From assembly GCA_001783035.1 (NCBI GenBank), contig MFQK01000056.1:1-26658 (forward strand): 26,658 bases of DNA. The letters are read 5' to 3'. The notes under the pieces are model-generated. The model saw only the letters and a list, made by a program, of their open reading frames with translations. It had not been told where the DNA came from and ran no database searches. Positions 15,198 to 22,640 of this stretch are shown piece by piece; positions within the stretch are counted from its first letter, which is position 1, and each line of letters opens with the position of its first letter. The translations under genes were made by a program, and so were the position numbers. The stretch comes from Candidatus Magasanikbacteria bacterium RIFCSPLOWO2_02_FULL_44_11 (lineage in GTDB: Bacteria; Patescibacteriota; Patescibacteriia; Magasanikbacterales; GWA2-37-8).

Positions 15198-16550
15198 ATC
15201 ACCCTAGCCATCGGCGATTTCGCCATGCTCCTCGCCGGTTTTTTTATCGCTTTGGCTATCCGCTATACTGAAATTCCGACCCGAGGCGCCAACGGTCTGA
15301 CCTATTTCATGCTGCCTCTGTTCGGTTTGGCGATAGTTATGTTATTTATCGCCGGTTTGTACGATATCGGCAAGATAAAAAATGATCGATCCTTGCATAA
15401 ACGGCTCGGCATGACCGCTGCCGCCTGGGTAATAGTAGCGGTACTCTTCTTCTATACAAATTCCGCCACCAGTGCCACCCCAAAAACCATCTTGATTTTG
15501 GTGGCTATCTTTGGATTCAGCCTCATCGCCTTCTGGCGCGCGCTCTACCACACTTTTATTTCAAAAAGTTTTTTATCGAGAAATCTTATTTTTGTCGGAC
15601 TGGCACCGGAAGCGTTGGAAATTATTCAGCTGCTCAAAAAACAACCGGAACACGGCTACCAAGTAGTCGGCTGTATAGTTTCGGACCAAAAGGAATCCCT
15701 GCCGGATGAAATACCTTCTGCCAATCGATTGAGCGAACTCTTGGTAAAAATCCCCGTTGGTGCCGACACAATCATCGTCTCCCCTTCCATGGCGAATAAC
15801 ACCGCCGTCTTAGCCGAGCTATATCACACCCTTTTTCAGCAGGTCAGCGTGGTCAACTTGGCCGATTTCTATGAAGAAATTTTCGATCGTGTGCCGTCTT
15901 TTGTTTTTTCCGCCGCTTGGTTTGTAACCAATTTGCACGAACAACAAAAAAGAATTTACGATCGTATCCGTATTTTGACCGATTGCATCGCGGCGCTGAG
16001 TATGGTTTTATTTTTTATCTTAACTTATCCCTTGATTGCGCTACTAATAAAATTGACCTCCCGTGGACCGGTTCTATTCAAACAAATTCGCGTCGGCCGT
16101 GGTGCCAAACCGTTCGTCATGTATAAGTATCGCACCATGAAAGCCCTCACCACGAGCGGTAGCGCCGAAGTTACCGGCCCGCAATATGCCGCCAAAAACG
16201 ACTCGCGAATTACGGCTGTCGGGCGCTTTTTGCGCAAAACACGCCTCGATGAATTACCGCAATGTTTGAATATCTTACGCGGCGAAATGAGTGTTATCGG
16301 ACCGCGACCGGAGCGACCGGAGTTTGTGAATGAGCTGACCAAACAAATGCCATTTTATTCACTGCGCCATTTAATCAAACCGGGCCTAACCGGCTGGGCA
16401 CAGTTGCAACATTCATATTACGGAACCATCAGCGAAAATCTTTTTAAATTACAGTACGACCTCTTTTATGTAAAAAATCGAGGATTTTTCCTCGATTTGG
16501 CAATTCTGCTTCGGACGATCAATATCGTCATCCGCTTCATGGGCCGTTAA
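15177..16550 (+). CDS. Polyprenyl glycosylphosphotransferase (WcaJ/WbaP-type sugar transferase)
   Basis: The 457-residue membrane enzyme has four hydrophobic N-terminal helices, a CoA-binding-like Rossmann domain (RNLIFVGLAPEALEIIQLL), one more membrane segment near residue 270 (IAALSMVLFFILTYPLIALL), and the C-terminal sugar-1-phosphate transferase domain. That domain has GPVLFKQIRVGRGAKPFVMY, YRTMK, RKTRLDELPQCLNIL and GEMSVIGPRPERPEF. The family transfers a sugar-1-phosphate from a nucleotide sugar to undecaprenyl phosphate, starting exopolysaccharide or O-glycan synthesis. The glycosyltransferases at 8607-12105 could extend the product. It converges with pyrG, with two bases between stops. 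The predicted pyrG terminator lies in the antisense of its last codons. Confidence 0.92.
   Translation: MYNRIKQITLAIGDFAMLLAGFFIALAIRYTEIPTRGANGLTYFMLPLFGLAIVMLFIAGLYDIGKIKNDRSLHKRLGMTAAAWVIVAVLFFYTNSATSATPKTILILVAIFGFSLIAFWRALYHTFISKSFLSRNLIFVGLAPEALEIIQLLKKQPEHGYQVVGCIVSDQKESLPDEIPSANRLSELLVKIPVGADTIIVSPSMANNTAVLAELYHTLFQQVSVVNLADFYEEIFDRVPSFVFSAAWFVTNLHEQQKRIYDRIRILTDCIAALSMVLFFILTYPLIALLIKLTSRGPVLFKQIRVGRGAKPFVMYKYRTMKALTTSGSAEVTGPQYAAKNDSRITAVGRFLRKTRLDELPQCLNILRGEMSVIGPRPERPEFVNELTKQMPFYSLRHLIKPGLTGWAQLQHSYYGTISENLFKLQYDLFYVKNRGFFLDLAILLRTINIVIRFMGR
16472..16498 (-). terminator. Predicted pyrG terminator, inside the convergent sugar transferase gene
   Basis: On the minus strand AAATCGAGG and CCTCGATTT form a 9-bp stem with a 6-base loop, followed directly by a T run that ends at 16472. 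It is about 55 bases past the pyrG stop and overlaps codons for KNRGFFLDL of the opposite gene. Confidence 0.6.
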
Positions 16551-16552
16551 AT

Positions 16553-18232
16553 TTACGCGGCCACCCGCAGCTTCAGAATAATCGGTTTTTTACAGGTTGT
16601 TTTATTTTTATTGAGGGCGGCTTTGACGAGGCCGATAAACAATGGATGCGGGTGGAGAGGACGAGACTTAAATTCTGGATGAAATTGCGAACCTACGAAA
16701 AAAGGATGATCCTTGAGCTCGATTATCTCCGCTAAATTGGTTTCCGGATTATGGCCGACAAAACGCATGCCGGCCTGCTCCATATCTTCTTTATAATCAT
16801 TATTGAATTCATAGCGGTGACGATGGCGCTCGTGAACGACATCGGTTTTATAAAGCTTCGCGACTTTACTTCCCGCCAATAAAGCGCAGCTGTAAGAGCC
16901 AAGCCGCATGGTACCGCCGTATTTATTATCTTTAATATTTTTTGCTTGAAAAGGATTGATGTGGATAATCGGATGTTTTGTCTCGGCATCGACTTCAACG
17001 GTATGCGCTCCCTGCAATCCAAGGACGTGACGAGCGAACTCAATCGTCGCGAGCTGCATACCATAACACAATCCCAAATACGGCAGATTGTGTTCGCGGG
17101 CAAATTTAATCGCGTTGATAATTCCTTCGATACCGCGCGTGCCAAAACCACCCGGAACTATGAGACCGCTAAACCCAGCCAACTCACGCACCGCTGCCGG
17201 ATCAGTCTCAAATTTCTCGGCATCTATCCAGGTAAGCTCTACTTTGGCACCTTGAGACCACGCGGCATGTTTCGTCGCTTCGATAACCGATAAATAAGAA
17301 TCGGACAATGTATAATTTCCGGTGCCAAAATATTTACCGACAACGGCGATCTTCACGGTCTTGGCCGTTTGTTTCATATTCCGGATAAACTTTTCCCAAG
17401 CCGGATTTTTGCGATTTTTATAGCGCAACCTAAGACGTTTGCCTAATAAGTCACTAAACTTTTGCTCTTCGAAAACAGCTGGAATTTGGTAGATACTTGG
17501 TACATCGGGCGCAGAGATAATTTCTTCTTCATAACGAAGACCACAAAGCAGAGCCAGCTTCTCGCGCCGCGGCTTATCGAGCGATTGACTGCCGCGCGCC
17601 ACGATAAAATCCGCTTGGATTCCGCTACTATTTAACTCGCGGGCGGCTTGCTGGGTCGGTTTAGTCTTCATTTCCCCCAAGTGACCCGGTGTCGGCATGT
17701 AACTCACCAGCACGCAAATAACATCTTCCGGAGAAACCAGTTTCATCATGCGGGCCGCCTCTAAAAATAAAATATTTTGATATTCACCGACCGTGCCGCC
17801 GACTTCGATTATCATCACGTCGGAGCGCGATTCTTTGGCCGCGGTTTTTATGCGTTGCACGACTTCCATCGGGATATGCGGCACCACTTCCACGCATTTG
17901 CCTTTATAATACATACTGCGTTCTTTTTCAATAACGCTTAAATACACCCGTCCGGTGGTCATGTAATTGATGGAATTGATATCCGTATCCAAAAACCGTT
18001 CGTAATTGCCGATATCTTGGTCTGTTTCGTCACCGTCGTCGGTGACGAAGACTTCCCCGTGCTCGATCGGGTTCATGGTCCCCGCGTCAACATTGATATA
18101 AGGATCAATTTTGATGGCGGAAACATTGAGCCCGCGGTTTTTAAGGATGCGTCCGATCGACGCCGTGGTTACTCCCTTGCCTACTCCGCTTAACACCCCT
18201 CCGACTACGAAAATATATTTTGTTTTCTTCAT
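16553..18232 (-). CDS. pyrG: CTP synthase
   Basis: The 559-residue, two-domain enzyme makes CTP from UTP, ATP and glutamine. The amidoligase domain begins MKKTKYIFVVGGVLSGVGKG with the P-loop at 11-20, and EHGEVFVTDDGDETDQDIGNYERF is strongly conserved. The glutaminase domain has PGGFGTRGIEG, Cys389 in LGLCYGMQ, and His518/Glu520 in SQFHPEF. The start at 18232 is set by AGGA 5 bases upstream. The in-frame ATG at 18253 lies inside the palindrome at 18241-18333 and is rejected. It is downstream of rplI on the same strand. The large leader palindrome ends right next to its ribosome-binding site. Confidence 0.96.
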   Translation of the reverse strand: MKKTKYIFVVGGVLSGVGKGVTTASIGRILKNRGLNVSAIKIDPYINVDAGTMNPIEHGEVFVTDDGDETDQDIGNYERFLDTDINSINYMTTGRVYLSVIEKERSMYYKGKCVEVVPHIPMEVVQRIKTAAKESRSDVMIIEVGGTVGEYQNILFLEAARMMKLVSPEDVICVLVSYMPTPGHLGEMKTKPTQQAARELNSSGIQADFIVARGSQSLDKPRREKLALLCGLRYEEEIISAPDVPSIYQIPAVFEEQKFSDLLGKRLRLRYKNRKNPAWEKFIRNMKQTAKTVKIAVVGKYFGTGNYTLSDSYLSVIEATKHAAWSQGAKVELTWIDAEKFETDPAAVRELAGFSGLIVPGGFGTRGIEGIINAIKFAREHNLPYLGLCYGMQLATIEFARHVLGLQGAHTVEVDAETKHPIIHINPFQAKNIKDNKYGGTMRLGSYSCALLAGSKVAKLYKTDVVHERHRHRYEFNNDYKEDMEQAGMRFVGHNPETNLAEIIELKDHPFFVGSQFHPEFKSRPLHPHPLFIGLVKAALNKNKTTCKKPIILKLRVAA

Positions 18233-18240
18233 ACGTTCCT

Positions 18241-18333
18241 GCGCATCAACCACGTTTTTCGCTTTCCTCGGTCGCGAGACCGAGGGGCGGTCGCCTTGGG
18301 CGACCGAACCCGCTCAAAACGTAATTGATGCGC
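18241..18333 (-). repeat. Cloverleaf-like nested palindrome in the pyrG leader
   Basis: The outer arms 18241-18258 (GCGCATCAACCACGTTTT) and 18316-18333 (AAAACGTAATTGATGCGC) pair with two mismatches. They enclose two hairpins: 18266-18285 (8-bp stem CCTCGGTC/GACCGAGG, loop GCGA) and 18288-18306 (8-bp stem CGGTCGCC/GGCGACCG, loop TTG). The fold is a three-way junction. In pyrG mRNA, the closing stem ends where the AGGAA ribosome-binding site begins. It could be a mobile palindromic repeat or a structured RNA. I do not recognise it as a known riboswitch. Confidence 0.8.
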
Positions 18334-18362
18334 TACTAAAATCTATAAAAAAATAATCACAA

Positions 18363-18803
18363 TTATTTTGCAGCCAAAATGACAGTTATCGTCGATTCAA
18401 GACCGTGTGAAAAAAGTATTTTTATTTGATACGCGCCTGGCTTCTTGATTGGCTTCGTGACAATTTTATCGAGCTTAACTTTATAACCGACCTTATCAAG
18501 AGCGGCGGCAATTTTTTCCGGCGTGACCGCGGCATAGAATACGCCTTGCTCGTTAGCCTTTTCTTGCAGGTCGAGCTCAAACCCATCGATCTTACTTGCC
18601 AAAGCTTGTTCGCGTTTTAGGTCATTCTTGACTTGTTTGTCCTGGCGATGGTGTTTCGCCGTAATATCCGCTATTGCTTTGCCTGAAGCCGGGATTGCCA
18701 GGTGATGCGGAAACAAAAAATTACGAGCATAGCCATCGGCAACCTCTTTGACCTCTTCAGCCCGCCCGACTCCTTTAACATCCTGAACGAGAATAACTTT
18801 CAT
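18363..18803 (-). CDS. rplI: Ribosomal protein bL9
   Basis: The 146-residue protein matches the usual bL9 length of about 148. The N-terminal rRNA-binding domain reads [39 protein letters not shown], then a long connecting helix and a C-terminal domain ([17 protein letters not shown]). It is part of the 50S subunit near the L1 stalk. It has its own promoter (18830-18858), divergent from era, and is followed by pyrG after a palindrome. A weak AT-rich hairpin with a T run overlaps its stop (about 18343-18367) and may limit read-through. Confidence 0.95.
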   Translation of the reverse strand: MKVILVQDVKGVGRAEEVKEVADGYARNFLFPHHLAIPASGKAIADITAKHHRQDKQVKNDLKREQALASKIDGFELDLQEKANEQGVFYAAVTPEKIAAALDKVGYKVKLDKIVTKPIKKPGAYQIKILFSHGLESTITVILAAK

Positions 18804-18810
18804 AGGCCTT

Positions 18811-18837
18811 TTGACTTATTCATCAGCCTAGTATACT
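18811..18837 (+). promoter_or_regulatory. Possible promoter for era
   Basis: TTGACT (18811-18816) and TATACT (18832-18837) are separated by 15 bases, shorter than optimal. The -10 is half of the palindrome AGTATACT that also serves rplI on the other strand. The predicted leader to the ATG at 18874 is about 30 bases. Confidence 0.45.
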
Positions 18838-18858
18838 ATATCCGCGCATCTTAGCCAA
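18830..18858 (-). promoter_or_regulatory. Promoter for rplI-pyrG
   Basis: On the minus strand TTGGCT (18853-18858), a 17-base spacer and TATACT (18830-18835) give a leader of about 20 bases to the ATG at 18803. Confidence 0.6.
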
Positions 18859-18873
18859 GACCTTATCATTTTT

Positions 18874-19773
18874 ATGAACGATACACCAATTGCTGAAACA
18901 AAAAACAAAAAATCAGGTATCATTACCTTAGTCGGCAGGTCCAACGTGGGCAAGTCAACCTTGCTTAATACAATCATCGGTACGAAGATTTCTGCCGTGA
19001 CCGATAAACCCCAAACCACCCGCAATGTTATTCATGGCGTTCTTAACCGTCCGGAAGGTCAGGCGGTTTTTGTCGATACTCCCGGCATCTTTAAAGACCA
19101 TCATAACCACCTATCGGGACAGCTCACCGACAGCGTCTACGAAGCCCTCAAAGAAATCGACGTTTTGATTTATGTCGTCGACCCGACCAAACCGCTTGGC
19201 AGCGAAGAAAGATCTATTTTAGCCACAGTTCGACAGCAGCAAAAAATTCCTAAAATTTTAGTAATCAATAAAAGTGACTTACCTGAAAAAGAACGTGAAT
19301 TTTACGATGATTATAAAATGCTGGCTGAAGAATTTACGGCTGTATTTGAGTTGTCAGCGCTAAAAAACCGCCATATCCAACCTTTGATCGATAAAGTATT
19401 CGAACTTTTGCCGGCAGGCGAATTGTTGTACCCCGAAAACCAACTGACCAATGTTGATAAAGAATTTTGGATTGCCGAAATCATTCGCGAAAAAATATTT
19501 TTGGCGCTACGCAAAGAAGTACCCTACTCGACGCACGTGATAGTCGAGTCGATTGAAGAAAAAACAGACGCGAAAAAAAATGTAGTGCTTGTTATCAAGG
19601 CAACAATTTATACGTATGATAAGCGTTACAAAGAAATGATCATCGGCGCCGGCGGACGAGCCATCAAAGAAATCGGCATTGCCGCTCGCAAAGAACTGGA
19701 ACAAGCGACCAACAAAAAAGTTTTCTTAGATCTTCAAGTTGAAGCGGATAAACATTGGATGGAGAGACTATAA
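18874..19773 (+). CDS. era: GTPase Era
   Basis: The 299-residue protein matches the Era length. The G domain has G1 GRSNVGKST (21-29), the switch region DKPQTTRN, G3 VDTPGIF (67-73), and G4 VINKSD. The C-terminal KH domain has IIGAGGRAIKEIG in place of the usual GxxG loop. Era binds the 3' end of 16S rRNA and assists 30S assembly. An Asp/Glu/Lys-rich N-terminus of about 13 residues precedes the domain. No clear Shine-Dalgarno sequence precedes the ATG. It converges with the S41 protease gene on the palindrome at 19814-19939. Confidence 0.95.
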   Translation: MNDTPIAETKNKKSGIITLVGRSNVGKSTLLNTIIGTKISAVTDKPQTTRNVIHGVLNRPEGQAVFVDTPGIFKDHHNHLSGQLTDSVYEALKEIDVLIYVVDPTKPLGSEERSILATVRQQQKIPKILVINKSDLPEKEREFYDDYKMLAEEFTAVFELSALKNRHIQPLIDKVFELLPAGELLYPENQLTNVDKEFWIAEIIREKIFLALRKEVPYSTHVIVESIEEKTDAKKNVVLVIKATIYTYDKRYKEMIIGAGGRAIKEIGIAARKELEQATNKKVFLDLQVEADKHWMERL

Positions 19774-19813
19774 ACAAAAGTAGTCAAGTACATTTTTCTT
19801 TTTGGCTAATATA

Positions 19814-19939
19814 AGCACAACAGATAGTCTCTTGTGAGACCTCATCGCAGGGCGTCCTCGCGGACGACCGAGATGGAAACAAAAAAGACCTCGCAAGGTC
19901 TTTTTATGCTGTGTCGCACAAGAGACTATCTGTTGTGCT
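19814..19939. repeat. Nested palindrome with perfect 23-bp terminal inverted repeats
   Basis: The arms 19814-19836 (start AGCACAACAGATAGTCTC) and 19917-19939 are exact reverse complements over 23 bases. Inside are a 13-14 bp imperfect hairpin (about 19845-19875, apex CGTCC-TCGC-GGACG) and a terminator hairpin (19882-19905). The 126-bp unit fills the gap between era and the S41 gene and ends 3 bases from the S41 stop. There is no open frame and no target duplication visible by eye. It could be a small non-autonomous mobile element or an elaborate bidirectional terminator. Confidence 0.85.
19882..19905. terminator. Bidirectional terminator between era and the S41 gene
   Basis: GACCT (19887-19891) and AGGTC (19896-19900), flanked by five A and five T, form a 10-bp stem with loop CGCA. 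A-T symmetry lets it work in both directions. Confidence 0.8.
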
Positions 19940-19942
19940 TGC

Positions 19943-21193
19943 TTATTTCAACAACTCTAAAGCCTTTTCCAACACCTTATCCTCCCCTACCTGCACCGTT
20001 GAATAATCTACTTTCACTTCCACATCCGGCATAATCCCCTTTTCATTGATGGAATTGCCATTTGGCGTAAACCATTCGGCTACCGTAATCTTCAACGCCG
20101 AACCATCGGGTAAGGTTTCAAAATCCTGAACTGATCCTTTGCCAAAACTATTTTCACCGACCAACATCGCGGTTTTCGTATCCTGCAACGCGCCGGCCAC
20201 AATTTCCGAAGCTGAAGCCGATCCACCATTTATGAGTACTACCGTTTTCATATCAACAAGTCGATGCTGTCCGATCGTATCATGTACATTTTCCTGGCCA
20301 TCGCTAAAGCGTTCAATCACAATTGGACTTTCTTTGACCCATTCGCTGGCCATGTCTACAGCTGAATCAAGATACCCTCCCGGGTTATTGCGTAAATCCA
20401 GCACAATACCTTTTACGTTTTTAGCTTTGATTTCATCAATATGTTTACTAAATTGAGCCGGTGTCCGCTCGTTAAACTGCATTACCCGTAGATACGCGAT
20501 ATTGCCGGGTTTTATTTCCATCATAACAGCCGGTATATTTAATGTCGCGCGATGAATTGAGAAATCTTTTGGTTTGTCCCATCCGGTTCGCAAAATCATC
20601 AAAACTACCGTCGAAGTGGCCGGACCGCGTATATTTTGTACCGCCGTGTCTATATCCATTCCGATGGTACTTTCCTTATCAATCGCTAAAATTTTATCAC
20701 CGGCCCGTACCCCGGCTTTGTCTGCCGGTGACTCTGGTAAAGGCGCCACGATCACTAATTGCTCATTTTTAATACCAATTTCCGCGCCGATTCCGCTAAA
20801 TTGACCCGACAAGCTTTTTGCAAATTCGCCGGCCGCTTTAGGTGGAAAATAAACAGAGTATGGATCACCTAAACCATACACCATACCTTGTATCGCTCCA
20901 TAAAAAATATCCGCGTCATTGACGGGCTGCTTAACATACTTGGCCTTGATCGTATCCCATACTTCCCAAAACTGGTTAAAGTCAACGCTGTTCGATTTAT
21001 TAAGAGACCGATTGATATTTATAACATTACTAATATCAACTTGGCCTGCATCATTTAATATATTTTTCTTGATATACCACGATTGACCGGCAAAAATACC
21101 GGCGCCAAAAGCAATAATGGCGGCAATAATGCCGACGTATACCCCGACATAGCGGACCGCGCGAGTATTGGTAGGTGTTGGTGGATAATCCAT
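19943..21193 (-). CDS. C-terminal processing peptidase (S41 family, PDZ domain)
   Basis: The 416-residue protein has an N-terminal transmembrane helix (about 15-37). It then has the S41 N-terminal helices (GLGDPYSVYFPP), a PDZ domain (SGIGAEIG through AGVRAGDKILAIDK) and the protease core with VLDLRNNPGGYLD. The catalytic Ser-Lys-Gln set is visible as GGSASASEI (Ser327 by alignment with CtpB spacing), FGKGSVQ (Lys352) and Gln356. It would sit on the outer face of the membrane and trim or degrade envelope proteins. It follows murA by 9 bases, so the two are likely one transcript. Confidence 0.93.
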   Translation of the reverse strand: MDYPPTPTNTRAVRYVGVYVGIIAAIIAFGAGIFAGQSWYIKKNILNDAGQVDISNVININRSLNKSNSVDFNQFWEVWDTIKAKYVKQPVNDADIFYGAIQGMVYGLGDPYSVYFPPKAAGEFAKSLSGQFSGIGAEIGIKNEQLVIVAPLPESPADKAGVRAGDKILAIDKESTIGMDIDTAVQNIRGPATSTVVLMILRTGWDKPKDFSIHRATLNIPAVMMEIKPGNIAYLRVMQFNERTPAQFSKHIDEIKAKNVKGIVLDLRNNPGGYLDSAVDMASEWVKESPIVIERFSDGQENVHDTIGQHRLVDMKTVVLINGGSASASEIVAGALQDTKTAMLVGENSFGKGSVQDFETLPDGSALKITVAEWFTPNGNSINEKGIMPDVEVKVDYSTVQVGEDKVLEKALELLK

Positions 21194-21202
21194 AAGACAA
21201 GC

Positions 21203-22510
21203 TTAATCTTCAATTAAAGTAATGGACGCGCCAGCCTGGCGAAAAGTTTCATAAATATTTTCATAGCCGCGGTCGATAACATAAGTATTACGCAAAATAG
21301 AAGTGCCTTTCGCCGCCAGCATGCAAATGAGCACGTTCACAGCCGGGCGTAATGCCGGCGGGGCAATGATTTCATTGGCCACAAATTTTGTCGGTCCTTC
21401 GACCCAAACCCGATGGGTGTCTATAAGCGAAACCTGCGCGCCTAATTTTTTTAATTCCAGACTATAAATCACGCGATCCTCGTAAACCCAGTCATGCACA
21501 AGTGTCCGGCCTTTGGCTTTGGCTAAGATCGGTATAAACAATGGCAGATTATCTATATTTAGACCGGGAAAAGGTCGACATTCGATTTTGTCGGGCAAAG
21601 CCCGCAATTTGCTGGGAATAACTTCGATATCCACTAATTTAAATTTACCATTCAAAGACATTCTTTTATTATGAAAAACACAACGTTGACCCATAACTTC
21701 CAATTTCAACAACTCTAACGCTAAAAAATCTAGCGGACAACCCACGACGGTAACTTTTGAGTCAGTGGCGATTCCAGCCGCCAAAAAAGTCATAGCGACA
21801 ATGGGATCGGGCATAACCGGATAGGCCGGCACCGGCTTTAAGTTTTTCACTCCGTTAATGATCAAAGTTGTTGATCCGATGCCGGAAATCTTCGCGCCGG
21901 CTTTTAACAAAAAATAACAAACGTCCTGAACCATATAATTTGCCGAGGCCATGGAAATAGTTGTGGTTCCGTCGGCAAAAACAGCCCCCATAATAGTATT
22001 AACCGTGGCCGTATCGCCAGATTCATACATTACAATATCGGCCGCTTTTAATTTGACGGGATTTTCTACTTCATATGCTTCGGGAGTTGTCTTAATGCTG
22101 ATGCCGAATTTTTGCAATGCCAACAGATGCGGCCGTACCGTACGGTTGCCAAGCTTGCACCCGCCGGAACGATACAAAGTATATTTTTTTTCTCGAGCCG
22201 CTAATGCGCCTAATAAAAGCAGCGAGGCGCGTGTAGCGTCGCAAGCTTGACGGTCTATCATTTTAAGATTTAAGTCGGCCGAGGCGTCAATCACCAAATT
22301 ATTGTCGTGGTCATGCTCGACGAGCACGCCGACGCTGCGTAGTAACTCAATTATTCTTTCTACCTCTTCAATATGCGGAACCTGACTCAATCGGACCTTG
22401 CCTCTGATCATGACGGCTGCGGCCAAAAGGGCTACCGCGGCATTTTTAGAAGATTGATTGATTAGTTTGCCAGAGAGTTTTTTTCCACCTTTAATCAAGA
22501 CGTGCGACAT
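21203..22510 (-). CDS. murA: UDP-N-acetylglucosamine 1-carboxyvinyltransferase (MurA)
   Basis: The 435-residue EPSP-synthase-fold enzyme carries out the first committed step of peptidoglycan precursor synthesis (enolpyruvyl transfer from PEP to UDP-GlcNAc). The conserved Lys22/Asn23 pair lies in NQSSKNAAVALL, where most MurAs read GAKNAAL. The catalytic cysteine is Cys118 in SGGCKLGNRTVRPH, so it is the fosfomycin-sensitive cysteine type by sequence. MRASL-like TRASLLLLGAL and RPAVNVLICMLAAKG are also typical. The start is ATG 22510. It is divergent from the PEGA gene, sharing a bidirectional promoter, and a weak terminator-like hairpin sits in its leader. Confidence 0.92.
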   Translation of the reverse strand: MSHVLIKGGKKLSGKLINQSSKNAAVALLAAAVMIRGKVRLSQVPHIEEVERIIELLRSVGVLVEHDHDNNLVIDASADLNLKMIDRQACDATRASLLLLGALAAREKKYTLYRSGGCKLGNRTVRPHLLALQKFGISIKTTPEAYEVENPVKLKAADIVMYESGDTATVNTIMGAVFADGTTTISMASANYMVQDVCYFLLKAGAKISGIGSTTLIINGVKNLKPVPAYPVMPDPIVAMTFLAAGIATDSKVTVVGCPLDFLALELLKLEVMGQRCVFHNKRMSLNGKFKLVDIEVIPSKLRALPDKIECRPFPGLNIDNLPLFIPILAKAKGRTLVHDWVYEDRVIYSLELKKLGAQVSLIDTHRVWVEGPTKFVANEIIAPPALRPAVNVLICMLAAKGTSILRNTYVIDRGYENIYETFRQAGASITLIED

Positions 22511-22519
22511 ATTTTTTAT

Positions 22520-22542
22520 AAGAAAACCCGCTACGTTGCGGG
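22520..22542 (-). promoter_or_regulatory. Terminator-like hairpin in the murA leader
   Basis: On the minus strand CCCGC (22538-22542), a 6-base loop and GCGGG (22527-22531) are followed by TTTTCTTAT. It lies between the predicted murA start site (about 22559) and the ATG at 22510, where an attenuator could sit. The stem is only 5 bp, so the call is tentative. Confidence 0.35.
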
Positions 22543-22544
22543 AC

Positions 22545-22594
22545 TTTACAGACTGTACAGACTTAAGTATACTCTAAACAATAAACCTTGGCAA
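22545..22594. promoter_or_regulatory. Bidirectional promoter sharing one -10 palindrome (murA and PEGA gene)
   Basis: AGTATACT (22566-22573) is self-complementary and gives TATACT on both strands. Rightward, TTTACA (22545-22550) is exactly 17 bases away. Leftward, TTGCCA (22589-22594) is exactly 17 bases away. Both -35 boxes match consensus at 5 of 6 positions. Confidence 0.65.
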
Positions 22595-22639
22595 CACTTT
22601 GACACACGTTGACACACGTTGATTCACCTTGGCAACACG
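22588..22639 (+). repeat. Tandem array of five approximately 10-bp repeats
   Basis: The units read TTGGCAACACT, TTGACACACG, TTGACACACG, TTGATTCACC and TTGGCAACACG. The array ends one base before the ATG at 22641 and lies in the predicted leader of the PEGA gene. The first unit contains the leftward -35 box of murA on the opposite strand. It may be an operator array, an mRNA binding site or slippage-generated sequence. Confidence 0.7.
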
Positions 22640-22640
22640 T

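Noticed and set aside
18233-18253. Upstream ATG for pyrG at 18253
   Set aside because: It sits inside the leader palindrome and adds residues not found in CTP synthases. The ATG at 18232 has an AGGA site at good distance.
18241-18333. tRNA or tRNA-like gene
   Set aside because: The cloverleaf look is superficial. There is no 7-bp acceptor stem, anticodon loop or standard T-arm, and the outer stem is 18 bp.
22588-22639. CRISPR array
   Set aside because: Units are only about 10 bp, directly adjacent, with no spacers, and no cas genes are in view.
22629-22640. TTG start for the PEGA gene
   Set aside because: This TTG is the beginning of a tandem repeat unit. The ATG at 22641 gives a normal membrane-protein N-terminus.
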